Source of the DNA: Sphaerochaeta globosa str. Buddy
GTDB lineage: Bacteria; Spirochaetota; Spirochaetia; Sphaerochaetales; Sphaerochaetaceae
Reading direction: 5' to 3'
Assembly (NCBI RefSeq): GCF_000190435.1
Contig: NC_015152.1
Coordinates: forward strand, 2,238,458 to 2,302,457
Length of the DNA stretch: 64,000 nt
Positions 16,688-24,927 of the stretch are shown one piece after another (position 1 is the first letter of the stretch; each line of letters starts with the position of its first letter). Under the pieces are notes generated by a model. The model ran no database searches. It worked only from the letters and a program-made list of their open reading frames with translations, and was not told where the DNA came from. The translations under genes were made by a program, and so were the position numbers.

Positions 16688-17868
16688 AGCAACTTCATTT
16701 CCTTAGCCACAGAAACGAAGGCAGAGACTGCCGTTTCGATGTCTTCGGCTGTGTGGACTGCTGATAGCTGAACCCTGATCCTTGCCCTACCCTTGGGAAC
16801 CACCGGATAGCAGAACCCTATGACGTAAATGCCCTTAGCAAGGAGGGCATCCGCCATTGCAACCGCCTTGTTTTCGTCATACACCATCACCGGTACGATG
16901 GCGGTCTCACCTTTGACCAAGTCAAAGCCCGCTTCCTCCATGAGACGGCGAAAGTGTTTGGCATTGCGCATGGTCAAATCCTTAAAGGGATTTCCCTGTT
17001 CCAAAAGGTCCAGGACCTTCAGGGTCCCACCGCAGATGGCGGGAGCGAGCGTATTGGAGAAGAGATACGGCCGGGCACGTTGGCGGTAGAGATCGATAAG
17101 CAGTTGGTTGCCTGAAATGCACCCCCCGCTTGCGCCCCCGCACGCTTTTCCGAAGGTGGTGGTGATCAAATCAACCTGTCCTTCCACACCGCAAAGCTCA
17201 ACCGTTCCACGTCCTGTAGGCCCTAGATACCCAGTCGCATGTGAGTCATCAACCATTACCAAGGCATCAAACTCTTTCGCTAGCGTACAGATTTCCTTAA
17301 GCTTGGCAATATCGCCGTCCATGGAGAATACCCCATCGGTGGCGATGAGACGGCGGCGGCAGTGCTGGCTCTGCTTCAGGCAATCCTTCAGACTTTCCAT
17401 ATCGCTGTGCTTGTACCGCAGCCGTTCTGCCTTGCACAATCTGATGCCGTCAATAATCGAAGCATGGTTCAGTTCATCGCTGATCACTGCATCCGTTTCG
17501 CCGAGCAGAGGTTCGAACAAAGCCCCGTTTGCATCAAAACAGGAGGAAAAAAGAATGGTGTCATCAGTTCTCAGAAAAGAGCTGATGCGCTTTTCCAAGG
17601 TCTTGTGCACCTGCTGTGTACCGCAAATGAAGCGTACCGACGAAAGTCCATACCCCCACGTATCCATAGCATCCTTGGCTGCCTGGATCACGTCTTTGTT
17701 GTTGGAAAGCCCGAGGTAGTTGTTTGCACAGAAGTTCAATACATGCTTGGAGCCTACTTCAATGCTGCGGCTCTGGCTGCTGGTTAGCACCCGTTCTTTT
17801 TTTAGTAAACCCTGCTTCTGTTGCTCGGTAAAGAACGCTTGCAACTCCTGCCGTACAGATTCGTTCAT
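16684..17868 (-). CDS. kbl: 2-amino-3-ketobutyrate CoA ligase (glycine C-acetyltransferase)
   Basis: 394-aa PLP enzyme of the alpha-oxoamine synthase family. It splits 2-amino-3-ketobutyrate with CoA to glycine and acetyl-CoA, the second step of threonine breakdown. The PLP lysine motif TTTFGKACGGASGG, the LNFCANNYLGL start and the VDDSHATGYLGPTGRG segment are typical. Its ATG overlaps the tdh stop (ATGA) with AAGGAGG upstream, so tdh and kbl are a coupled operon. The glycine made would feed the gcv/glyA cluster at 32-37 kb. Confidence 0.96.
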   Translation of the reverse strand: MNESVRQELQAFFTEQQKQGLLKKERVLTSSQSRSIEVGSKHVLNFCANNYLGLSNNKDVIQAAKDAMDTWGYGLSSVRFICGTQQVHKTLEKRISSFLRTDDTILFSSCFDANGALFEPLLGETDAVISDELNHASIIDGIRLCKAERLRYKHSDMESLKDCLKQSQHCRRRLIATDGVFSMDGDIAKLKEICTLAKEFDALVMVDDSHATGYLGPTGRGTVELCGVEGQVDLITTTFGKACGGASGGCISGNQLLIDLYRQRARPYLFSNTLAPAICGGTLKVLDLLEQGNPFKDLTMRNAKHFRRLMEEAGFDLVKGETAIVPVMVYDENKAVAMADALLAKGIYVIGFCYPVVPKGRARIRVQLSAVHTAEDIETAVSAFVSVAKEMKLL

Positions 17869-18815
17869 TCGCTCCTCCTTTGGATGGTTGTCAACATATC
17901 AGAAGTCATGGCAGCAAGGTCAAAGCGGGGTTTCCAATCCCATTCAACTCTTGCCGCATAATCTTCCAGACTGTCAGGCCAAGAATCAGCGATGGCCTGT
18001 TTGACCGGATCTATATCGTAGCTGATGGTGAAATCTGGGATATGGGTTCGGATATAGGCGGCCTGCTCTTCCGGGCAGAAGCTCATTGCTGCAATGTTGA
18101 AGGCATTTCGATGCCGCAGCTTGGCGGGGTTTGCCTCCATGATCTGGATGGCGGCCTGAACGGCATCCGGCATGTAAATCATGTCCAGATACGTGTCCCC
18201 GCGAAGGAAGCAGGTATAATGGTGGCTCTTCACCGCCTCGTAGTAAATCTCAACCGCATAGTCGGTTGTTCCACCTCCCGGAGGTGTCATATTGCTGATG
18301 ACCCCGGGGAAGCGGATACCGCGGGTATCGACATCAAACTTATGATAGTAATAGTCGCAAAGCAATTCACCGGCTACCTTGGTCACCCCGTATATAGAAG
18401 TAGGCCGCTGAATCGTATCCTGCGGTGTGTACTGTTTGGGTGTAGTCGGCCCGAACGCTCCGATGGAGGAAGGAGTGAAAACCGCACAGCCATTTGTCTT
18501 GGCAACCTCGAGAGTGGCGATCAAACCACCCATGTTCAGGTTCCAGGCATTCAAAGGATCCTTTTCCGCCCTGGCTGAAAGAACTGCCGCCAAATGATAG
18601 ATGGTGTCGATATTGTGCTTCTTCACAATCGCATCCACACTCTGTCCATCACGTGCATCGACAAGGTAGAAGGGACCGCCCTCCACCAAAGGCTTGTTTA
18701 CATCATTACGGATATCGGTCAGAACGACATGGTCATCACCGTACCGTTTACGACATTCCAGCGCAATTTCGGAGCCCAATTGGCCCAATGAACCGATGAT
18801 CAGGATGTTCTTCAT
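17865..18815 (-). CDS. tdh: L-threonine 3-dehydrogenase, SDR/epimerase type
   Basis: 316-aa NAD-dependent short-chain dehydrogenase oxidising threonine to 2-amino-3-ketobutyrate. The Rossmann motif GSLGQLGSE is at the start, the catalytic Ser is in SSIGAFGP, and Tyr/Lys are in IYGVTKVAGE. The IRFPGVIS segment is typical of the epimerase-like TDH and distinguishes it from zinc-type Tdh. The start at 18815 is taken because GGAGG is just upstream. Transcription would come from a consensus promoter (TTGACA-N17-TATAAT) covered by two inverted repeats, so tight control is likely, probably by the divergent XRE-cupin protein. Confidence 0.95.
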   Translation of the reverse strand: MKNILIIGSLGQLGSEIALECRKRYGDDHVVLTDIRNDVNKPLVEGGPFYLVDARDGQSVDAIVKKHNIDTIYHLAAVLSARAEKDPLNAWNLNMGGLIATLEVAKTNGCAVFTPSSIGAFGPTTPKQYTPQDTIQRPTSIYGVTKVAGELLCDYYYHKFDVDTRGIRFPGVISNMTPPGGGTTDYAVEIYYEAVKSHHYTCFLRGDTYLDMIYMPDAVQAAIQIMEANPAKLRHRNAFNIAAMSFCPEEQAAYIRTHIPDFTISYDIDPVKQAIADSWPDSLEDYAARVEWDWKPRFDLAAMTSDMLTTIQRRSE

Positions 18816-18839
18816 AGCAACCTCCACAGAGTGCTTTTC

Positions 18840-18868
18840 TTGACAAGGTAGTCAACCCGGCTTACAAT
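18840..18868 (+). promoter_or_regulatory. Promoter of the XRE-cupin regulator
   Basis: TTGACA at 18840-18845, 17-bp spacer, TACAAT at 18863-18868. The predicted start near 18875 lies inside the 16-bp palindrome. The leader to the ATG at 18934 is about 60 nt and carries an AGGAG. Confidence 0.65.
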
Positions 18869-18881
18869 GAACATGTTCATT
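18866..18881. promoter_or_regulatory. Operator-like palindrome AATGAACATGTTCATT
   Basis: A perfect 16-bp palindrome covering the predicted start sites of both divergent promoters. It also overlaps the -10 boxes of both. It is a strong candidate binding site for the XRE-cupin regulator. Confidence 0.65.
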
Positions 18882-18907
18882 ATAGTGAACTCTTTTCACT
18901 ATGTCAA
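18879..18907 (-). promoter_or_regulatory. Consensus promoter of tdh-kbl
   Basis: On the minus strand, TTGACA (18907-18902), a 17-bp spacer and TATAAT (18884-18879), perfect in both boxes. A start near 18872 gives a leader of about 57 nt with GGAGG before tdh. Confidence 0.8.
18882..18902. promoter_or_regulatory. Second operator-like inverted repeat
   Basis: ATAGTGAA, 5-bp spacer, TTCACTAT. It fills the gap between the -35 and -10 boxes of the tdh promoter. Its half-site (TGAA) resembles that of the neighbouring palindrome, so one protein could bind both. Confidence 0.6.
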
Positions 18908-18933
18908 ACTTTTTACCCAGCAGGAGCAGCAAG

Positions 18934-19506
18934 ATGGAAAACCCTCCGATGATCGGCAAAAATATCCAAAGGATTCGGAACAGCCGTAAACTTACCCTTA
19001 ATGTTCTCTCCGAGCGTTCAGGTGTCTCCAAAGCCATGCTCAGCCAAATTGAGTCCGACAAGGTAAATCCTACCGTAGCAACCGTCTGGAAGATAGCCCG
19101 CGGCCTGAATGTTGAGCTCAATGATTTGCTCGATACCGACGACCAACCCAAACGCGTTTTCAGTCTCAATCCTGCCGGTGATGATGCTCCCAAAATGGAG
19201 ACCCATGACAACGGAGTATCCATTCGCATACTCAGTCCCCTGAACATGGTTGAGGAACTGGAGATGTATCTGCTCACCTTCGAAGGACACAGCAAGCTCG
19301 CCAGCGAACCCCACTACCCCGGAACCCAAGAATTCCTGACGGTCGTCAAGGGAGCAGTGAAAGTGCAGGTGGGCGAGAATACCGCTGAGATCAAGAAGGG
19401 TGACTTTTTGGTCTACCATTGCGATATCGACCACTCCATCACCAATGAAAGCAGCCAACCTGCAACCGTACATATGGTAGTACGCTTCACCCCCGACAAG
19501 CGATAA
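18934..19506 (+). CDS. XRE-family regulator with cupin domain
   Basis: 190-aa regulator. An XRE helix-turn-helix occupies about residues 5-65 (IGKNIQRIR, then LSERSGVSKAMLSQIESDK). A cupin domain follows at about 95-185 (EPHYPGTQEFLTVVKG, then KKGDFLVYHCDIDHSITNE), a small-molecule sensor. Relatives control amino acid or sugar metabolism. The ATG at 18934 is preferred to 18901 because AGGAG (18922-18926) is 7 nt upstream and because the earlier ATG would lie in the tdh -35 region. It faces tdh-kbl across interlocked promoters, so it is likely their regulator and its own. The ligand may be threonine, glycine or a product, but that is inference. Confidence 0.9.
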   Translation: MENPPMIGKNIQRIRNSRKLTLNVLSERSGVSKAMLSQIESDKVNPTVATVWKIARGLNVELNDLLDTDDQPKRVFSLNPAGDDAPKMETHDNGVSIRILSPLNMVEELEMYLLTFEGHSKLASEPHYPGTQEFLTVVKGAVKVQVGENTAEIKKGDFLVYHCDIDHSITNESSQPATVHMVVRFTPDKR

Positions 19507-19572
19507 GAGTCTTTTACTTTGACACGCCCTTGGCTCTACGGTATAAGGAAAGGGAGAGGAAGGGCAGCTGAT

Positions 19573-20934
19573 ATGGCGAAAAAAGGCATTATGGTCTCCT
19601 ATGGGATGGGCAAGTTCATTGCCGAGTTTCTTACCGGCGCTTTCGGGTCCATCGTATTCATGTTCTATGAGACCGAGGTAGGGTTGGCGGGTGGATATGC
19701 CGCTTTGGCGACTATCATCTATTCAGTGTGGAATGCGGTCAACGATCCGATCATCGGATACGTCACCAACAAGACAGCGCTCTTTTCCAAAAAATTCGGC
19801 AGACGATTTGTTTGGATTATCGGCGGCTTGATACTGTGCAGTCTTGCCTTCATATCAATCTTTTCGGTGCCCACACTCTGGGATGCAAAGAAACAACCGC
19901 TTCCCGTCTTTTTGTGGATGGTTCTTTCCATCTGCCTGTATGACGGGTTGTATTCCCTTTGGGAAGTAAATTATCAAAGTATCTACCCGGACAAATTCCG
20001 TACCGATTCAGAGCGGACCACTACCGCCGCCATTGGAACGGGTATCGGAGTGTTGGGCATTGCCAGCGGCTTCATCATTCCCCCGCTTTTCTTCTCCTAT
20101 GGAGTGCGCGCGAGTTACCAAGTCTGCGCCATTGTTATAGCAGCCATCAGCATCGTCAGTACCCTGGGGCTGAGCTTTGGAGTTTTTGAGACCAAGCAAA
20201 TGATAACGAGGTTCTCCCAGCAGCATCAAAAGGACGTTCCCCCGTTCTTCAGCCAAATGCGCAAAGCCTTGAAAAGCCGCAACCTGCTTGCATTCGTTTT
20301 GCTGCTCTTCTTCTACCAGAGTGGATGCATGCTTATGACGGCCAGCATCAACTATGTGGTCAAGTATGTGCTAGGGGCCAAGAGCAGCCAAGCTACCCCG
20401 ATTTTCGCCGGCATGCTGGTCGGCACCTTGCTTTCCATCCTGCTTTGGACCCGCGTCGCTAAGAAAGTTAAAAACAACCAACGCATGCTTATTCTTTCCA
20501 GCTTCGCCCTTGCGCTCTTTGCCCTGCCTCTCACCTTCCTTCCCAATGCAGGTACGTATATTTTGGGAATGACGCTTTGGGGCCTCGGGTTTGGAGGCTT
20601 CTGGACCTTCATGAGTCCAGCCATGGCAGATGTAATTGATAGCCTGGTGGTAGACCAGAAGCGTCGTGATGACGGGGTAGTACTCGGTATCAGGGCATTT
20701 TTCATGCGATTCAGTTATGCAAGTCAGGCCATCGTTTTCTTTGTGGTGCACCAAGCTACCGGCTTCGATGACCAGAACATTACCGAGGCGGCACGTTGGG
20801 GAATACGATTGCACATGGGTCTTATTCCTGCACTCTTCTTTCTTATTGGTGGTCTACTCTTTTTGAAGATGAATCGACTGGATGCCAATCAAATTCAGAA
20901 AAATCGCAAGGCACTCTCCTTATTGGATATCTAG
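19573..20934 (+). CDS. MFS sugar:cation symporter (GPH family)
   Basis: 453-aa, 12-helix membrane transporter of the glycoside-pentoside-hexuronide:cation symporter group. An early Asn-Asp motif (WNAVNDPIIGY) is in the place of the family's DPxxG loop, and the FGRRFVWIIGG segment is the family's cytoplasmic loop between helices 2 and 3. Members import sugars with Na+ or H+; the substrate cannot be read here. The ATG at 19573 is chosen; a purine-rich AGAGGAAGGG lies upstream. It follows the XRE-cupin gene by 66 nt on the same strand and may share its transcript. Confidence 0.85.
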   Translation: MAKKGIMVSYGMGKFIAEFLTGAFGSIVFMFYETEVGLAGGYAALATIIYSVWNAVNDPIIGYVTNKTALFSKKFGRRFVWIIGGLILCSLAFISIFSVPTLWDAKKQPLPVFLWMVLSICLYDGLYSLWEVNYQSIYPDKFRTDSERTTTAAIGTGIGVLGIASGFIIPPLFFSYGVRASYQVCAIVIAAISIVSTLGLSFGVFETKQMITRFSQQHQKDVPPFFSQMRKALKSRNLLAFVLLLFFYQSGCMLMTASINYVVKYVLGAKSSQATPIFAGMLVGTLLSILLWTRVAKKVKNNQRMLILSSFALALFALPLTFLPNAGTYILGMTLWGLGFGGFWTFMSPAMADVIDSLVVDQKRRDDGVVLGIRAFFMRFSYASQAIVFFVVHQATGFDDQNITEAARWGIRLHMGLIPALFFLIGGLLFLKMNRLDANQIQKNRKALSLLDI

Positions 20935-20988
20935 CAACGCTATGCAAAGAGCCACTGGTTTTGTATACTTTGCTTTTAGGAGAACCGA

Positions 20989-22053
20989 ATGCTGAAGAAA
21001 CTGCCCGAGTATGAGAAACAACTCGCGGATATAGATGAAAAACTGAGCCGTCCTGAAACCATGCAGGACATGAAACTCTATAAAAGCCTGAACCAGGAAC
21101 GATCACATCTTGCACCCATCATCGACCAATTGCAGTTGATGCACTCATTGCAGACACAGATCATTGGAGCACATCAACTGATGAAGGAAGAAACTGATCA
21201 GGAGATGTTGGAAATGACTCGTGAAGAGCTCCATGAACTTGAGAATGAGCTTGAAGTGTGCGAAAAGAAGACCAAGATGCTGCTCATTCCCCCCGACCCC
21301 TTGGAAGGCAAGGATATCATTATGGAAATCCGTGCCGGCACCGGAGGCGAGGAAGCTGCACTGTTTGCTGCAAACCTCTTCAGAATGTACTCCCACTATG
21401 CAGATGAAAAAGGTTGGAAGATGGAAATCCTCTCTTCCAATGAAACCGGTATCGGTGGCTATAAGGAACTGGTTATCTCCATCAGTGGAAAGGATGTTTA
21501 TGGTTCTTTGCGTTGGGAGAGCGGGGTTCACCGAGTCCAGCGTGTTCCCGAGACTGAAAGTGGTGGAAGAATCCACACGAGTGCAGTCACGGTCGCCGTC
21601 CTTCCTGAAGCGGAAGAGACCGATATTGAAATCCGTCAGGAAGATCTGAAAATCGACGTCATGCGGGCAGGAGGTCCAGGCGGCCAGTGCGTAAACACTA
21701 CCGATAGTGCGGTACGTCTCACCCACCTTCCCACCGGCTTGGTGGTCATATGCCAGGACGAAAAAAGTCAGATCAAGAACCGTGCAAAAGCTCTCAGGGT
21801 GCTTCGCTCACGCCTCTTCGATTTGGAAGAGGACAAGAAGAACCGTGAACGGGCCGAAGCCCGGAAAAGCCAAGTAGGCAGCGGGGACCGCAGTGAACGC
21901 ATCAGAACATACAACTTTCCCCAAAACCGGCTTACCGACCACCGTATCAACCTTACGCTGTACAAGCTGGAGTTGATCATGGAAGGCCAGCTTGACGAAG
22001 TTGTCGAAGGGCTGAAAATCGCCGCCGGTGAGGCAGCCCTGAAGGAAGGCTAA
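20989..22053 (+). CDS. prfA: Peptide chain release factor 1
   Basis: 354-aa class I release factor reading UAA/UAG. The catalytic GGQ loop is present in [19 protein letters not shown]. The stop-codon recognition tripeptide is PET in [15 protein letters not shown], the RF1 PxT form rather than the RF2 SPF form. AGGAG precedes the ATG, and a TATACT (20964-20969) marks a likely promoter. prmC, whose product methylates the GGQ glutamine, follows directly, so the pair is functional as well as co-transcribed. Confidence 0.97.
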   Translation: MLKKLPEYEKQLADIDEKLSRPETMQDMKLYKSLNQERSHLAPIIDQLQLMHSLQTQIIGAHQLMKEETDQEMLEMTREELHELENELEVCEKKTKMLLIPPDPLEGKDIIMEIRAGTGGEEAALFAANLFRMYSHYADEKGWKMEILSSNETGIGGYKELVISISGKDVYGSLRWESGVHRVQRVPETESGGRIHTSAVTVAVLPEAEETDIEIRQEDLKIDVMRAGGPGGQCVNTTDSAVRLTHLPTGLVVICQDEKSQIKNRAKALRVLRSRLFDLEEDKKNRERAEARKSQVGSGDRSERIRTYNFPQNRLTDHRINLTLYKLELIMEGQLDEVVEGLKIAAGEAALKEG

Positions 22054-22060
22054 GGTGGCG

Positions 22061-22915
22061 ATGACCATCCAGGCGTGGAAAGTCGAAACCGCTGCCTTGC
22101 TCAAAGGGGCGGGTTTGGAAGGCACACCCGACCTTGATGCCCGATTGCTTTTACAGCAGGTAACCGGCTTTGATCAAGCTAAGCAGATTCTCTTCTTCGA
22201 CAAAGTACTTACCGATGCACAATTGGATAGTCTTACCTCCCTGAGAAAAGTCCGTCTGAGCCATAAGCCGATGGCCTACATCCTAGGTCGCAGGGAATTC
22301 TACGGGCGGGACTTTCAAGTAGATGAGCGGGTGCTCATACCCCGCTCGGACACCGAAACCCTCATTGAAGCAGTCCTTGCATTTGCAAAAAATAAGACCG
22401 ATACGCCTTCGATCATCGATGTCTGCACCGGAAGCGGTTGCATCGGCATCACGCTGGCTTTGGAATTAGGCTCTGCTGTTACCCTCACCGACCTCAGTGA
22501 AGGTGCTTTGGCGGTCGCCCGAGAGAATGCCCGTCGCCTTGTTTCCAGGCCCCTGACATTCTTACATGGCGATCTTCTCTCCCCTACTGATAAAAAATAT
22601 GATATCATCGTCAGCAACCCACCCTATCTCACCGCAAGTTGGTGCGATGAGGTCGCCTTTGAGGTACAGTGGGAACCAAGGCTGGCGCTCGAGGGCTTTA
22701 GCTTGGATGGACTTGAGCTCATCAGGGCGTTGGTCGCACAGAGTCTTGACCACCTTGCTGCAGGCGGGGCTTTGTTCTTGGAGTGTGACTACCGGCAGGC
22801 AGAGACTGTAAAACAGTTGTTAGTTTCAAGTCGATTCACTAATGTGCGCATTGAGAAAGACCTTGCAGGTCGCGAACGAGTCGTATGGGGGGTGCTTGCA
22901 TGTACGAACAGCTGA
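22061..22915 (+). CDS. prmC: Release factor glutamine methyltransferase
   Basis: 284-aa SAM-dependent methyltransferase that modifies the GGQ glutamine of release factors. The N-terminal helical domain is followed by the SAM-binding VCTGSGCIGI and the diagnostic NPPYLT motif. ATG at 22061 has AAGG 5 nt upstream; an in-frame GTG at 22055 is less likely. It begins 7 nt after prfA and its last 16 nt overlap the rel start, so prfA-prmC-rel form an operon. Confidence 0.95.
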   Translation: MTIQAWKVETAALLKGAGLEGTPDLDARLLLQQVTGFDQAKQILFFDKVLTDAQLDSLTSLRKVRLSHKPMAYILGRREFYGRDFQVDERVLIPRSDTETLIEAVLAFAKNKTDTPSIIDVCTGSGCIGITLALELGSAVTLTDLSEGALAVARENARRLVSRPLTFLHGDLLSPTDKKYDIIVSNPPYLTASWCDEVAFEVQWEPRLALEGFSLDGLELIRALVAQSLDHLAAGGALFLECDYRQAETVKQLLVSSRFTNVRIEKDLAGRERVVWGVLACTNS

Positions 22916-24924
22916 TCGAACGATTCATTCAAAAAGCATTCAAGTATCCCAAGAACGATCAGGAAAAATTCTTGGCAGCCGCCACGTTTGCGGCTAGCAA
23001 GCATGAAAACCAGAAGCGCGCCAGTGGCGAGCCGTATATAATCCACCCCCTAGCAGTCGGCGAGATACTGATCCAGCTGAAAATGGATGCCGACACCATT
23101 TGTGCAGGCCTTTTGCACGACACCCTTGAAGATACCGCAACCACCTATGAAGAGCTGAAAGAGGTTTTTGGGCAAAGTGTTGCCGATATGGTGGAAGGCG
23201 AGACCAAGATTGCAAACCTGAAGACGATGAATAAGAGTCTGGCCGAGGCTGAGACGATTCGCAAGATGTTCTTTGCCATGAGCAAGGATATCAGGGTCAT
23301 CATCAAGCTTGCGGACAAGCTGCACAACATGCGAACGCTGCAACACCTTAATCCTGAGCGTGCCCGGGAAATCGCCGGCGACACCCTCGATATTTTTGCA
23401 CCCCTTGCCGACAGACTCGGCATTTCCTGGCTCAAGGATGAACTGGAAGACCTCAGCCTAAAGATTCTCAAACCCGATACTTTCAACTACATCCAGGAAT
23501 ACTTGCTCTCCAAAAAGAGTGAGCAGAAAGCCTATCTGAGCAGAATTGAGAAGTCCATCTACCGAGCCTGCGTCGATGCTGAATTCAGCGATATCATTGT
23601 TACCAGCCGGGCAAAGCACACCTACTCGATTTACATGAAAATGAAGAAGCGCAAGAAGGAGATCGATGAGATTTTTGATATCCTTGGCGTACGCATTCTC
23701 TGCAATTCCGTCACCGAGTGTTATACAATTTTGGGGGTCGTACATCGGCTCTGGCCCCCTATTGAGGGTCGTTTCAAAGACTATATCGCCATGCCCAAGG
23801 CGAACAATTATCAGAGCCTTCACACCACCGTCATGGCGCTTGACGGCAAGTTGCTGGAAATCCAGATCAGGACCAAGGAAATGCACTTCACCGCTGAATA
23901 CGGTGTAGCCGCCCATTGGAGCTATAAGGCGGAATCAGGAAGCGACACCGGCTCTTGGTCGACAATGGACAATGAGCAGTTCTCCAAAATCATCAGCAAA
24001 CTCAAGACCTGGTCCAATGAGATTGAGACCAGCGAATCATATATGGATGACATCAAGGGGGAATTGCTTAAGGATACCATTTATGTATTCACCCCCCAAG
24101 GCCACATCGTCGAACTCTCCGCCAATGCCACTGCCTTGGACTTTGCCTACCAGATCCATACCGAGGTCGGCAACCATACCACAGGGGCGAAGGCCGATGG
24201 TTCGATTATTCCACTCAATGCCCCGCTGAAGAACACCCAAGTCATAGAAATTCTCACCAGCCCCAATGCAAGACCCCATTTGCAGTGGTTACGGTATGCC
24301 CAGACCAGCAGTGCCCGCAAGAAAATCAAGGCATGGCTGAACAAGTATGATGAGAACATCCTCATTGACAAGGACATCATTGCCAAACGCAAGGTTGTGG
24401 AACCACCGGTCAAGCTTGAACCTCAGATTATCACTCCACTACCCGATGATGAGAGTATAGTCCGTCAGGTTGTCGACGCAAAGCGTATGAAATTCCGCGT
24501 GGGCGACGAGAAAAACATGATGATCCACATTGCACAGTGCTGTACGCCTGTGCGAGGGGACGATATCGTCGGCTATATCAGCAGAGGTCGGGGCATCATC
24601 GTCCACAAGCGCGATTGTCCGAATCTCAAGAACATGAGCGAAATTGTCGACCGCTCGATCGAGGTGGAATGGGAAACTGAGTTCCCCAAACTCACCAAGC
24701 GCTTCAGCGTAACCAGCAAGCGCACCTATGACTTGTTCGGGGAAATTGAAGGAGCTTTGCGCAAGTTCAAGGGACACCTCATCGAAGGCCGTCTTTTCGA
24801 CGATGAGGAAGGCAAGTTGATGGGAACATTCACCATGGAAGTGGAACGCGAAGAAGACTTCAAGAAAATCATCAAGAACCTGAAAACCATCCCTTCCATC
24901 AACACCATTTCAGAAATCAAATAG
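22900..24924 (+). CDS. rel: (p)ppGpp synthetase/hydrolase
   Basis: 674-aa bifunctional RelA/SpoT homologue controlling the stringent response. In order: HD hydrolase domain with intact LLHDTLEDT (His73-Asp74) and KLADKLHNMRTL; synthetase domain with FDILGVRIL, NYQSLHTTV and LEIQIRTKEMH; TGS domain (VFTPQGHIVELSANAT); conserved Cys region (HIAQCCTPVRGDDI); and a C-terminal ACT domain. Both catalytic centres look functional, so this is likely the single long Rel. The ATG at 22900 has a G-run 7 nt upstream; an in-frame ATG at 22885 has none. It overlaps prmC by 16 nt. Its stop is 3 nt from the convergent pyrophosphatase. Confidence 0.95.
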   Translation: MYEQLIERFIQKAFKYPKNDQEKFLAAATFAASKHENQKRASGEPYIIHPLAVGEILIQLKMDADTICAGLLHDTLEDTATTYEELKEVFGQSVADMVEGETKIANLKTMNKSLAEAETIRKMFFAMSKDIRVIIKLADKLHNMRTLQHLNPERAREIAGDTLDIFAPLADRLGISWLKDELEDLSLKILKPDTFNYIQEYLLSKKSEQKAYLSRIEKSIYRACVDAEFSDIIVTSRAKHTYSIYMKMKKRKKEIDEIFDILGVRILCNSVTECYTILGVVHRLWPPIEGRFKDYIAMPKANNYQSLHTTVMALDGKLLEIQIRTKEMHFTAEYGVAAHWSYKAESGSDTGSWSTMDNEQFSKIISKLKTWSNEIETSESYMDDIKGELLKDTIYVFTPQGHIVELSANATALDFAYQIHTEVGNHTTGAKADGSIIPLNAPLKNTQVIEILTSPNARPHLQWLRYAQTSSARKKIKAWLNKYDENILIDKDIIAKRKVVEPPVKLEPQIITPLPDDESIVRQVVDAKRMKFRVGDEKNMMIHIAQCCTPVRGDDIVGYISRGRGIIVHKRDCPNLKNMSEIVDRSIEVEWETEFPKLTKRFSVTSKRTYDLFGEIEGALRKFKGHLIEGRLFDDEEGKLMGTFTMEVEREEDFKKIIKNLKTIPSINTISEIK

Positions 24925-24927
24925 CAA

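Noticed and set aside
18901-18933. Upstream ATG as start of the XRE-cupin protein
   Set aside because: It lies in the -35 box of the divergent tdh promoter and has no ribosome site, while AGGAG precedes the ATG at 18934.
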